This document shows, one piece after another, positions 46,221 to 59,500 of a stretch of 64,000 bases of DNA. The notes below the pieces were generated by a model that was not told the origin of the DNA, did no database searches, and saw only the letters and a list, made by a program, of their open reading frames with translations. The translations under genes were made by a program, and so were the position numbers. This stretch comes from Sipunculus nudus. Its lineage: Eukaryota > Annelida > Sipuncula > Golfingiida > Sipunculidae. The stretch spans positions 49,808,401 to 49,872,400 of the forward strand of contig CM049317.1 in NCBI GenBank assembly GCA_026874595.1, in the 5' to 3' direction. Each line of letters opens with the position of its first letter. Position 1 is the stretch's first letter.

Positions 46221-46429
46221 ACAGGCGCTTGACACATTAGCCTGGGCGATAATTAGAGGGAAATAGGACTCCGGCCACACCGGCCTTTATTTCAGTTCTG
46301 GGATTTCACCTTGAATAAACAATCAAGTCCCCACATAACACTTTAACTTTGAATTTCAGTCCATTTTACTTCTATGACTTACCCTGTCTACTTACTTAGG
46401 CCAATACTGACATTGTGTTAAGCGCCTGT
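46221..46429. mobile_element. Small TIR element (MITE), about 209 bp
   Basis: ACAGGCGCTTGACACA at 46221-46236 and TGTGTTAAGCGCCTGT at 46414-46429 are inverted repeats matching at 15 of 16 bases. Similarity continues weakly inward (TTAGCCTGGGC against TTAGGCCAATA). No coding capacity and no clear target duplication. Confidence 0.5.
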
Positions 46430-47930
46430 TGTTCTCCCCTCCTGGTTTCAAAATGTCCTACCTCTGACTGTATGAACATGGGAGAGGCCGACTATCCGAG
46501 GGCGGAGTGAATACCCCATATGTTATATAACTCAGCTTATTACCAGATCTCCTGATTAAAAATAAAATGGGTACAAATACAGATCTGCCTAAATTCGGAG
46601 ATAACAGAATGATGAGAACTAAGAAAGTGGATAACCACTGATAACTTACACTGTTGTGTGCCTCCCGAGAGAAATCGGCTTCCGTCCATGCTTGACCATG
46701 CAGCCTTGTGTGATGAACATGTAAACCCAGTTTATCATGTTTATAGGTCACAGTTAAGTGGGGTCGGGCGGTGTTCTGCTGATCAAGTCGATTTCAAGTC
46801 CCCGGTGTAGCCACAGCTCCTCACATGTTGGCCTATGCACTTGTGTAATACAATGTGTTTTAACCGGGTGGGCCACGCGATGCAAGTACTAATCATTTGA
46901 TTGGCCCTTTTCGTACTTGCATTAACACACTGAATTTTGTTTCAGTGTGTGGGCTGATTCCCCGACAAATATACCATTGTCTCAGAATCAGTCTAAGAAT
47001 GCATAAAAATGTGAGACAACTTTTCCTTCTCTCATTTCTTATTTAGCAACTGAGTGAGAGTGATTTTTTTTAAATGACTTGTGCTTGTATGAAAAATTTT
47101 AAAATAAGAAGAAAATATGGTGGGTTTGACTTTGAGGGGGTACAGGGCAACGTTAATACCGTGTTGATTTCAGCATACCTTCAGCGTCGGCCTATAAATC
47201 ACCTACATCTGCTGTCCATGGCGACTTGCTAAAAAATTTCATTTTATCGCACCGTCTATCTCAAAACAGCACTGAATCAGTATATGCTCAAAATCTGCTC
47301 TGCAGGCTTTAGAAAAGGTCAATCGCTGTTGGAACTATTTCAAAGCAGCAGTGCGTGAGCATATGCTGAAAATCCGCTCTCTGAAATGCTCACTGGACTC
47401 GCTGGGACATCTTGAGGCAGCAGAGAAATAGTGGGAGTTGCTTTATCTGCCAAGATGGCATATATGCGGGCCCGAAAACCGACAGTTCCCCGTCTATCTC
47501 ATATTTTCAGTATATCTGCTGTAAATATACTGAGATTCAGTAGTTATAGAGCATATGCTCTAAAACTGCTGATTCTAGCAGCAGTTATGGAGCAGAGAAG
47601 ACAGGCATATAGTAACATCTGCTGGATTGCTGCTCCATTTGTCAGCATAATATGAGTACAAATACAGCAAAAACACAGCAGCTGCTCCAAAAACAGCATA
47701 TGCTGAACTTTTGTATGGGCTGTGTTTGTATGCTTATGCATTCCCAGACAAACTCAATTGTGCAACGCTGATTTCAAGAAAAAAAGTCTTCAGGATTTCA
47801 AGGTAAGTATTACTTGTAAAATCCGTAAAAACTCAAACCTAACATGCCAATCCATAAAGACAGACGATAAGCAGTTCCAGATATGAAGATTAAGATCATT
47901 TACAAGCATGCGAATACAATTGCATGGAAC
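46430..47930. other. Non-coding, with repeated CTGCT/AGCAG phrases
   Basis: Between 47230 and 47710 the words CTGCT, AGCAGC and AGCATATGCT recur on both strands, giving long but meaningless open frames. No gene supported. Confidence 0.4.
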
Positions 47931-47940
47931 CTATTTCTGT

Positions 47941-47957
47941 ATCTCTCTCTCTCTCTC

Positions 47958-48004
<47 letters not shown>
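47941..48004. repeat. (TC)n-(TA)n-(GA)n palindromic microsatellite
   Basis: A CT run, a TA core and a GA run form a near-perfect palindrome, which could extrude as a hairpin. Confidence 0.95.
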
Positions 48005-48007
<3 letters not shown>

Positions 48008-48098
48008 AGAACGACAGAAGTTCTCTTGGGAGCAGCGAGCCTTTAGTGTGGCCTGAATGCTTCTTGTTTGTCAATGTAGATTTTTATTAGTGTTTATA

Positions 48099-49301
48099 CA
48101 GTGGAACCCCCCCCCCCCCCCCCTTGCGATCATCCCACTATTGCGACCAACGCACAATTACGACCATTTTGCATGGTCCCGAATTTTTTTTAGTTTATTT
48201 TTGTATAAAAATGACTCAAAATTACGACCACCACTGAATTCAGAATTACGACCAGATTTCCTGGCCCCAGCGCTAATGCGACCCCGCTAATGCGACCACC
48301 GCCGAGAAGTACTGAAACAACATTTGTCACGAGTCAAAGGCTGCGCCTTGTCATAGGCGCAACGAAAGATCAAAGCGGGTAACAAGGTTTCTTAACCCGA
48401 GTGTTAATCTGGTCCCGCATATCTTCCCGACACGATGTCTTCGCTGAGACTCGTTGAGGTGTAGGTTATAGATCAAAGAGGGTAACCATCGGCCTGATTA
48501 CTTAATGAGCCGGTCTATCCTGGGGTCAGATACTAATTGTCCCTCAGTGATCACCTGTATCACAGGTACCCTAAGTGTAGGCCTAATATTTCAATTCATC
48601 ACATTTCGTTAGATCCTCAATGGTAAAATTAAAGACCTAGTTAATCCTAAATGTGTTCATACCTTACTGACACTGAGTATTGAGCACTCAGTAAAATGTA
48701 GAAATAAAGCTTGCATGGGGTGAAAATCCCTCACATTAACTTTCCTGATAGATCGTTGTCAGTTTATTTCTCTACTGGTTATGTTTGCATTGCTGTTAGG
48801 CAACCATGCCTCTGAAAGAGCTCTCCTTGAAGGATAAAGTGGCATTAATCAAGACGGCAACACCACGCGCAGTCAGCACCAAATGGCTCAGCAGTTTAGC
48901 GTCGGGAAAACTCAAGTGCACGCAATATATACTCAAGCGGAAGGCTAAATATATGACAGCCACGTATTATGTTCAATATACATTCAGTAGGTTGTAATCG
49001 TATTGCCTTAGTGTTATTATTTGTTTATCATCAGTCACTACGTATGTGTATGTATATTAATTTTCATCATGAATAAATATGTTCAGCTACACAAAAAATA
49101 ACATTTATAATAAGGGTCCTCTGCTAAGTAAAATATTTTGTTATAATTCACATTAAAGATATGCAATAGATAAACTCTGATACACATTAAATATCAGTGT
49201 GTTATATGCGACCACGGTAAAGGTTTCACAAATACGAACTCCCCCAAATTACGACCACTTTGCTCAGTCCCCAGGGTGGTCGTAATTGTGGGATTCCACT
49301 G
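48099..49301 (+). mobile_element. Tigger/pogo-type DNA transposon, internally deleted
   Basis: Both ends are visible: CAGTGGAACCCC at 48099 and GGGATTCCACTG ending at 49301, flanked by TA on each side (48097-48098 and 49302-49303), the target duplication of Tc1/mariner/pogo elements. Sub-terminal TGCGACC/TTACGACCA words recur near both ends. At 1.2 kb it is half the size of autonomous Tigger elements. Only the transposase N terminus remains. Confidence 0.8.
48806..48985 (+). pseudogene. Tigger transposase N-terminal HTH remnant
   Basis: From the ATG at 48806 the frame gives MPLKELSLKDKVALIKTATP, the start of a CENP-B/Tigger-type helix-turn-helix. The second helix (QQFSVGKTQVHA) lies in another frame (from about 48889), and ILKRKAKYMT (from 48928) is back in the first, so two compensating frameshifts are present. 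The DDE catalytic domain is deleted. Confidence 0.75.
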
Positions 49302-49303
49302 TA

Positions 49304-52300
49304 TGTATAGAGAAACGCAGCCTCCCATCATGAATCACCAGACGATTTTTCGGGTTGCATGGCAACTAGGTATCTAGTTTTATGTTGTCAAGCATGGCCG
49401 ACATGATAAGCATGATTTCATAGCCATGTGAGGTCAAAATCAAGGACAAAGGTCAAGGTCACGGTCACCTCAAGGCCTTAATAGCAGATGATAGCCTGTT
49501 TTTGCACGAAATCTCTCTATATATCTATATTTTGACACAATATCTTAGTTTCAGTGGGAGATTGATTGAATGAAATTCAGATAAAGTAGTTCTCAAAGAC
49601 AAGTAACTTGGTTTAAGGTCGTTGTCATCAGGTATGCAAAACAACCTATATGGTCAGCTTGATCCGTTCTGTGGTAATATAGACGAGTTTGACTATAATG
49701 ATTAATAAAGAGATTCTTTCATTCACTGGCGGAACAAAACATAAAGTTTAATGTTTTAAACCAGTTTCAAAACGTAAAATTAATTTTTCTAAATACCTTA
49801 TGTAGGCATAACAACCAACTCGTTTAGACAAAGAAACCATGGTTATTAAAGATTTTGATGAAATCCTGCTATATAGCAAAGAGGACTTATGCCAATTGAA
49901 ATAATTTACATTTGGAAACGGAGTGACTTGGTCTGATGCGACAAGTTTACACCATTTTGTCATTTTTATTATGTAAATTGTATCTCATGAGTATTTATTC
50001 AGTTTCAGTAAAAAAAAAATCGTTGAGAATCTAAGACATACAAATTTCACAAATTTAAAGGGGGGTCCATTCACCTATAAAGCATGTCGTATTAACACGA
50101 AAAAATTGCCTCCTCCTTTAAAAATAAATTTGTTCCCCCCAAAATATTTCCCTGAAACAGTAGACCGGGCGCGATCTCAAGTGTCAACATAACACTTCGA
50201 TCAGGACTCCACCACAACACGTGTCAATCAAGCGGTGCCCTGACTGACTTGGCCCCGAAAATGTTATACATGTTTCCGCCGGCTGATACATTGCGGGTTG
50301 AGGCTCACAATCGCACCTCCGGTCAAGCGGCCTTGTTATGGTAAAGAGACACACGTGGACTGTGTTCATTAACACGCAGAGCCATTAAAGGTATCAAACA
50401 GCCTTGTGTGAAGTGCTGGGATGGTTTTGATGGGAAACATTTGCATAAAGCCAAACTGAACGGTGAGTTTGAGAGTATACGCAGTATACTGCTCTTAATT
50501 AAATAAGGTCTATAAGCAACTGAATATAAGGCTTTAAATAATGTTTAACATATGTTAATTTATGTTCTACACACTGAATATAGCTAGAGGCTTTGGTCAA
50601 TTATTAACATTGGAGACAAAATGAGCACTTGTCTAAGCTCTGATTTGTTTAATCACATTTGAATAATTTTATTTTTTTAATACATATATAAAAAATGAGC
50701 AGTAATCTCAGCTGTAAAACTAATACACACTAATAAAAAATACCTCAAGAATTAGAATATCCAATAAGTTATAGAAGGATCAAACTTGAGATGAGGAAAT
50801 AAAAGGATTTTTAATATAAATTTTGATTATTTACATAGTATCATGTGACATCTGGTATAGCCATGACTAAACCATTTTTTCTTAATTTTGCAAATGATAT
50901 AAATTAACAAACTGAAACACCTTGAAAATACCTGTAAATTTAGATTATTTTTTTTATATAATATACTGCAGCCTTGTCTATCATTGTTTTGCTTCATATC
51001 ATCCCAAAAAGGATAAATCAATTTTATTCAATTTTTTTTTTTTCATTATTAAGTTTGAAATGAAAATACCCAAAGGAGACTACATGGTGTCCTATGGAAT
51101 GCACTTAGGGTCATTTATACAAGATCCATACAACATCAGTAATTGCAAGGTTATTCCCTGTTACTCATTAACTATTAATTCCCTTTTTCGTTATTTTTTA
51201 AGTTGTTATTATAAACCAATAAAAAAATCATAATTGTTTATTGATATGTTGTTGACCTATACAACTACCAGAGGAGAGGGGTTGGGCACCTTGGGCCAGA
51301 GGTGGCCTGGAAAGAGCGAGAGAGCTGCGCAATATTCCCCGATTAAAGCGTGTATAATTAGCCTGAAAGGTCAAAAAGGGTGACATGCAGGCGACTGAAT
51401 AGGGCTGCTGAAAAAAATATTCAAAGGTTTTTACTTTTCTGATTTAGGGAAATCCTCATCTTATGAACTTCCACATTTTAGTAGCAATTCATCATTTGGT
51501 GGACATTATTAAATGAAATTTTGATCATTTTAACACCTTCACAATTCATAATCCAAAATGTAGCTAAATCCTTGAACAAGAACGATTAGATATAGAAAAT
51601 TACATTATTCAGCTAGTTGACACATCATCCTTGGGAGGGAGGGGGGGGGGGTGTAGGGCAGAGTTGAAGCCCATCCAAGCTGAGCTAGGGCAGATGCCTG
51701 ATTGCATAACACAGACCTGTATAAATCAATGTACTAGGTGCGGTTGATATAAAAAAAGTTGACTTGGTCTGTGTAAATTGAAAAAAAATACTTTTCTTAA
51801 TGATTTCTTTGAATTTTTTAGCAATTCCTTTGATATTTCAGCTACTAAAAGATCCAATCTTCATGTGTATATGCTTGCTGTCAAAATGAAATCAACAGTG
51901 TTAATAGGAAACAAATGTACCGTAGTCGGAATTGGCTAGCATTTAAAATAATGATTTAACATTTATGCTAATAACCTAAAAATTAAAAAGTTTGATCAAA
52001 TTTCAAGTATACAATTAAAACTAAGTTTTAATATTGATATGTGTATGAAATAAGCTCATTAGATTAAATCATTATCACGTTAAGAGAGTTTTTTTATTCC
52101 CTGATTTGAACATTGCTCCCATTGTCACTCTCACCATCTTCTTCATAATTGTCAATATCGCTAATGTCATCAACCTCTGTATCATTATCCTCATGAAACA
52201 GATTATCCGGAACTCGCTCTCCATAAAAAAAAAATAGGAATGAAATTTCCTCCTTCATCCAACCATGTTTCAGGGATCCCATTCATTTATATGAGCCCTG

Positions 52301-52880
52301 TGCGCATTTGCCGACATATGGTTGACAAGTTTGACCCTAGAGGTTTTTCTGCTCAAGGACATAGAGGCAGGGAAGAAGGTTGGCAGCGTCAAAGGAATTG
52401 AGCTTAGACAGTTTGCTTTGCTTTTCTCTGTGGAATCTTGTTGGGAAGAAGTCTGTGCCAAACACGGTTCATATCTTGCCAGTTACTCCCAAATCCATTA
52501 TGTGAAATTACGTAAAGTACTCAAAAGTACTCATAAAAGGGTTCGTTTGTATGAGAATTGTCTATGTACTCGAATATTGTTGGAGGTAAATGTTATTTGG
52601 AAGAACGTGCCTGATCTCAAGTTCCGAGTTCCTAAGAAACTACTCACCAGTACGGGTACTTTCTGGACGAGTATTTTAGACTAGATCTTGTAATTATTAA
52701 ACTTAAATATGAAAGATGGTTATATGTTAATTAGATTTGTGCTAACTTTTCAAGTAATCATGTGCAATACAAATATCCTGTTGCAAAATCGTGTTTGTTG
52801 AATTATATCCATTATTAGTAGGGAATAGATAGTTGTCTTATATAACTTAACTAATATGCCAAATCTAATTGAACAGATCT
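49304..52880. other. Non-coding stretch between transposons and right arm
   Basis: No gene supported. A 120-codon open frame at 52322-52684 (plus) and overlapping frames on the minus strand (52094-52461) are AT-poor relative to the surroundings but unrecognised, possibly transposon remains. A G-run lies near 51636-51650. Confidence 0.35.
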
Positions 52881-55800
52881 GACATGTTTCCGCAAAATAA
52901 ACAGCCATATAGCATAAAGAGCGTTGAGTTATCGGCAAGTGGAGCACAACTTGGAATGTTTTAGCTCTTGGTGAGTTATAACAATACCGCTTATGGTGCA
53001 AGAAAAGAGAAACGTCAGAGGGTCAGTAGGAATTATAAATGTACCGCCTCAGTACTTAACCCGCAATATGTTTGCAAAGATTTTTTTAACGGATATTTAT
53101 GTAAAACAGTGGTGATATATTTAGTATGCATCCTCTCTTATTTGTCAGCATCTTTAACGCAATAGGATGTCTAACTAAATATAAACACCAGATTATCTCT
53201 TGGTACAGCAAATTCTTATATAATAGACGATGTCAGTCTCATCCGACTTGATATTTTGCCTTCCGGGTCTTTCTGGCCTTTTTATTTTTGAAGCCATTCT
53301 CGTCTCCCTGCGGAGCATACAACCCTAGCAACCATATCAGACATATCAGGCGCTAGAAGATTATTCGTTCCACATTTGCCTGCCGCCTATGATCAGTACC
53401 AATTCACTCCTTGGTCGATAGAGCGGCCTTCTTTTAGGTCATGAGGAGATGTCAAATATATCATTATAGAGCATTTTAACGTTGTTCTGCATACTAGAAA
53501 AAAAACTCTGCCTCTCTTAGAAAAATATTTTTTTTTTCCAGACAGCAGGCTGTCTCATATGTAACACAGGACACACATTGCATTTACATTTTCTTATGTT
53601 TACCACAGAGTATACTCCTTATGTACATAGATGTCTCTGGTATATCTCACCTTTCGCAGACATAGCTGTATCGTGTATACAGCAGCATACAAACTTTATG
53701 TACATGTCTGCCTCGTGCAAATTATAGACTGATCGAAGAGAGCTAATTAAGTTTACACATTTATTTGTCTAAGGCTAAGCCCATTGTTGTTTCTCATGAT
53801 GATATAGGTAAAAGAGATTGAGATAATGTTAAATGTTTGAGCAAATATTTAATAATATATTTGTTTTCCCAGGCCGTGTAAGTTCAAATTGCAACTTTCA
53901 CCGTCATAAAGACCATGGCCTCATTCAACAAATATTACACTGTTTGCAAATAATTCCAACTGATCAGCGAGATAGTGCGTAGGCGGCACCAATGAAACAA
54001 GGTAAAAACAACAAATGGATTAGATGCTATGTAGTATATTAGTTAATTAGTTTAACAAGTTCGTTCGGGTCAGACCCACATAAATGTTGACGATATCTAA
54101 TTCCAAAAGAAAACATTTATGAATGTGAAATACAAACAGGTAAAACGAGGAAGTCTGAGTATCTTGAACCACCACTCCCCTCACCATTTACCACATGTTG
54201 TATGAACGAGCTAATTATACTCAGCACACTTTTATAGGACTGCCATAAATGTAAATTCACAAGGCCAATACTATTGCGCGGGTTACTTAGTTAAGAATAA
54301 ACTATTTAGGTGTCGCATTAATTTACATAAATGTTACTGTATGCATGACGTCCAGACCTTTGATATAAACAAGACTTTCAACCAGAAGTGGGTTTTAATA
54401 GACTGTTTGATCACATTCGTCCTTTTTTATACGAAAGCTTCTCCAAAGAGCATTAAAAAAGTAAAGATGAGACAGTTATGGAAGTATTTAAGTTGTTTTG
54501 CCCTCCCTACTATTGCCGGATATATAACTATTTATAATAAACTAAAAGCATAAGAAAGATCCACTCATTTGACCTGCCTATGCTCCTAGTATATAACCTG
54601 ATATTATATGTAAGCATTATTTTAAAAGGCTTTCAATTTTACATAGGCCCTGTCTATTAAATCGGTCGGACGATACATTTCTTACACCCTTTTTTTTTCA
54701 TTTTCAACAACATTTAATTTGCTTTCTGAAGCCTTTAGAAAACATAACCTCCAGCATTATTACATTATTTTAATGTCAAACCAGATCATTCCGTGAGGAA
54801 ACCTCCAAACCACAATTGTTGTGTTTTACAAACATTTTTTTTCAATCGGTTTCTAAATGATGTGTGGGAGTCATTTTGAAAAATAAAGTAAAACAAACAC
54901 GTTAAGTATACAGTGCTTATTTAGTCTGGTTTATGAGGTCATCAAATGCAAAAGTTTAGCGAGTGCGTTCATATATACCCAAGGACATACGGTTGTCTGT
55001 TATGATAACCCAACATTTGTCGGAGTGCAATGAAAGCAAATGAATGGGGAAAGTGTGGGCATGTTTATTTACAACCACTCGCTAATTATCACATATGCAG
55101 GTTTAAATAACTTTGTAATTATCATATATATGACTATAGCACTATGGTACAGCGATACATCAGTTAAGCTGCGACAGTTGACAAGACAGGCCAAGGAACC
55201 TCGGTTTGTAGGGGCAATTCCATTGCCCGTACCCGTCCGTATTTTGAGTTTTCAGGAAACCTCGTCAAGTGAGTAGTTTTATTCATAATTCGAATAACAT
55301 TAGCTTTGATCTATATGACAGGACATTGTCAGCTTACATAATTGAAAATTATGTTTATCACATAGGAAAAAGGAATAATTTCAAAACGACCGACTGTATT
55401 GTCGCTCAGTAACATAATCTGAATGGTAAGGGTACTTCAGTTATGAATCATATTAATTCCATGGTACGCATTTGTTCGATATCATTGGTGCAAATACAAT
55501 TTTGATCCTCTGATGTGATAAAATTAACATCGTCCATTGTTCTTCTTTATCTTACTTTTTGGTTCTATAAGTATTTTAAGAGGGATATTATTTCATAATT
55601 CATAATTTATAAATTCATTATGTATTTCATAATGATTTCTTACGGCATAATAACCATGAAACTATTATCATTATCTAGTGTTCCTCTACGGTCATAACAC
55701 ACAACTCCTGCTGGTGTAGAACGAGTTACTTTATATGGTATTTCATACAATTATATTTTCCTTGATTACATGCTATCTTTGTGTCCAATGATGTAAAATA

Positions 55801-56516
55801 AGGTCGTCGTTTCAGAGTGGCAAATATCCATGCTTTGTAATTATCCGTCCATACTAAAACAAATACGATCTCCACCTTCATTTACAGACTTTGATATCGT
55901 ATACCTACATAGTAAAAACATCACCGATAAGACCCAGGAAAGCATGAAAGCGTATAATGACATTAATAAAACCATGGTCTTATTAAATTATATGCATGGT
56001 TTTACTGCCTGGCACAAGATTCTGTAAAAAGGTGGGAGGTTCACAGTTACAATAGTCCGTCCGGTGGTTTTGGAGAGCGGAATGTTGACATCATTTATTT
56101 CAGTGTATGTTAACTAGTGCCCGGTCAATGCGTCCATGGTCATTTTTCCAATAGTCAATAACATATAACATTTCCCCCCTGTGCCAGAAACGTACTGTGT
56201 CACCTTTTAGCCATCTTTGCCGTAATATAGAGGAAACCCTCAGTTTCCAATTATAACAATGATTATTCCCATAAATTGACCAGCGAGATGATGCGTAGGT
56301 GGAGTCCTTATAATCAACACATTTGAAACGATGTTAAGGGGGTAGAGTAGTACATCATATCAGTTCAATAAGTCCGTTTGAGTCAGGCCCTAAACAATAG
56401 TTCAAGTACACATTTGGGTGACATGAATTATATATAATCCTCGTGCAAACATTTGTGGATGATAAACACATAACGAGGAAGTGTGAGGATTTCGACAACC
56501 CTCGACAACTATCGTC

Positions 56517-56517
<1 letters not shown>

Positions 56518-56552
<35 letters not shown>
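56518..56552. repeat. (TA)n microsatellite in the gene B promoter
   Basis: About 17 TA units ending 47 bases before the gene B ATG. Gene A has no such run in the same place. Confidence 0.95.
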
Positions 56553-56554
<2 letters not shown>

Positions 56555-56567
56555 GCAGACAAGAATT

Positions 56568-56588
56568 TCCCATATTTTCTCAAGGTCA
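56568..56588 (+). promoter_or_regulatory. Conserved proximal element upstream of gene B
   Basis: CCCATATTTTCTCAAGGTCA lies 11 bases upstream of the ATG. Its TCAAGGTCA (56580-56588) matches the element at 34834-34842 of gene A, and the flanking CCCATAT is shared too. A nuclear-receptor half site is possible. Confidence 0.35.
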
Positions 56589-56598
56589 CTTCAAAAAG

Positions 56599-59500
56599 AT
56601 GCAAACCACAACAAACACTAGAGACCTTATCGTTTGTTTCGTCTTCATCCTGTGTATATGTGGAAACGACACGGAATTTCCTGTTTCACGTGAGTATACA
56701 TTCACGAACATTCGTATACCGTGTGTATAAATTCACCGTCACCGAGCCAAAAAAAATTGTCTGATCATGGCATTCACTAGGGAGGTAAGCGCGTGTAATG
56801 TTTTTTTTTTTTTAATAAATGTGTAATAAATCTAAACGAAACGCGATTGAATATATCGCATGCACATACCAGAACCACAATCATTTGAAAATTAACCATT
56901 ATATAAACACTTTTTTTGCATTTGAACACGGTTAAATCGACACCATTCGTAGTATAAATATATTCCATATCTATTTTACAAAAATGTATTTTGATTTTTA
57001 AAGTTTGTTTATATCAAATGCTATTGTTTGACTCAGTGGCCAATAGGCATTTACATGCTGGTGTTGATAGACTTCCTGATCGCATTAGCATAACAATTCA
57101 TCGTGTGCAATTTAAACTTTTTCATTCTTATATATGATTTTTTGTCTCTATTTATATATTAACGTTCATTAAACAATCACAAATATCAAGTCCATCAAGG
57201 AAATATAAAGGCTAAAGGTATAATAATAATTCTATATAATTATTTTTTTTCCAGTTTGTCACAGCATTCACAACTCCTCTTACTGTTACGTGAACACAAG
57301 TGCGACTGTTACGATGAGACAGGCGTATAACGCATGCGCAAGCGTTGGTCCATTCGCTCAGCTGCCAGTTGATATCAGCAGTAGGGATCATGAGCAACAT
57401 ATCAACGTGATGGAAGAGCTTCGGCTTGAAACAACTTGGATATCCCTGACTCAGCATCAACTAAATGACTGGACCTGGGTCAACGGAGAGATAGGTGGAT
57501 ATTTAATGCACATATTATTTTATTATATTTAATATTTGACATTCAGTCAATTATTATACAACCGGGTCATTTAATTGATCGAATTTACAAAAATTGAGTT
57601 ACATGAATTTATATTTATTACTATAGTCAGGTTGCCAGAAAGAATGCCAAGGCTAACAGACTGCGATCTGAATAGGAATATTTCGTGATATAACCGTATT
57701 TTTCTTAACATGTATCTAATAGGTTCAGAACAATGAAGACATTTTTTGTACATATATTTCCCCATTTAGAGGCCACACCTGTCCAGGGGATTAAGCTAGG
57801 ACTGTGCGGCTACTACGACAACGGATTACGGGCTTTAGTAAAAGGGTTGTGTCATACACAAGAACCAACTATGTTCTTATGCAAGTTTCAAGGTAAAGTG
57901 CTAAGCCATACCCTTGTGAAATTCCCTCATATGTGTTTTGACAATATAATCCCTTTTCCGATTTGCCAGAGGATTCCAGTTAGAAGTACATGTAAACTAA
58001 AAAGTCTTAATTAATATGCCTCTAAAAAGCATTTGTTTTAAATTAAATCAAATATCTTTCTTTATAACTCGTTTATCATCTCCCAAGCTCGGCATTTTTT
58101 TTGCAGGAACCATTTGTCCGAGGAAAGTTTCTCGTGTGAACTGCTACATCTTCAAAGATCGTGTTTTAACACTTCATCATGGGTCGTACAGTTGGCATAA
58201 CTCACGGTCTATATGTAAATCTCTTGGGGGTGATCTGGTTAGTGCGGAAAATCTCACCAGTCTTCATCACGTTCTCAAAGTGTTATTCATTAAAAAGAAT
58301 GAGCTGGTAGGCATAGGACTAAGGAAAATAGATTGGCATTTCATAGATGGAAGTGGTAATTGATTTACAATGTGTCTTCTCTTCATTTATAAGGTCCATT
58401 CAAATAATAATTGTAAAGGTAAAATTGGATAATACGTAAAGCGTTGAAGAAAGATTAATTATGTGTCATATGTTCTAATAAATGCTGCAACGTAATAGGC
58501 AATAGTGATAGCCAAATAATATATCCAATGCTCCATGACATATAACAAAGGAAATATGTTTATTTTATGCTTAAGGTCAAAGCTTCCTTGCAAACCAGAC
58601 TTTTTTCGGCCGACAAGAACTAAATGAAGTACATGATTCTGTATTAGCTTGTGCTGTCCTTGACGTAAAAACCAAGACCTGGATTCGAGTTTTATGCAAC
58701 CTCACCTTTAACTTCATCTGTAAAATGAGTAAGAACATCATTTTCTTCAAAACTATATAATACATAATCTTGTTTAGTTGTCACAGTTTTACTTTCCCAT
58801 AATCAATTAATTTAGTTTAAAAGCACACGACTATTTATTGCACCAATATATAGACCCGTGTTCATTCCAAGACAAATAAGAGTAATATATTACACACCGT
58901 TTCAGAAGGTGATGAAACAGGCCGTTACATAGACAAACAGGAATTTAAATGGGCGGGTTTGTATCTGCGATTTTTCAATTCATTAATTAAAAAAAGACCC
59001 TATACTAAGAGCACTAACATTCGTTGTTTGCAGGGTCATTGTTTTCTGCATTGATGCAAAAATAATGTTTTTCCTCGACCCAGAACTGTTGCTTTCACCG
59101 TAATATAAAATGGACCTTCTAAATATAACTATGGTTATAAATATAAATTAGACAAAGCACCTTTACTTTTGCGTTTACAGATACAATCGGCATTTATCGG
59201 ATGGCGATTGCGTTGCTAGTGATATCATTTGCGATTGTCATCGCCGCTTTGTGTTTTACGTTGAGACGAGGGGCTTACAAGTAGGTTAATGTAAAAGATG
59301 TAATCATACTGTTTATAATGCAATCTGACACTTTTTTCTGTATTTGAATTGTTTTAACAGTATAGCTTTATCTAAATGGTTATATCCAATGTATTATACA
59401 ACTATATATAAAAAATTCTCAATAACTAAAACTTAATCTAACAATAAAAGGAAATGTAATGATAATTTTGTTTCTGTACTGTCCTTGTTCTACAAGAAGC

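Noticed and set aside
52094-52684. Transposase or host gene
   Set aside because: Opposed overlapping open frames, no recognisable motif.
37459-55276. Small gene conserved in both arms (MNGE...YNHSLIIT)
   Set aside because: Similarity follows from the inverted duplication; the frames diverge after about 18 codons and lack gene signals.
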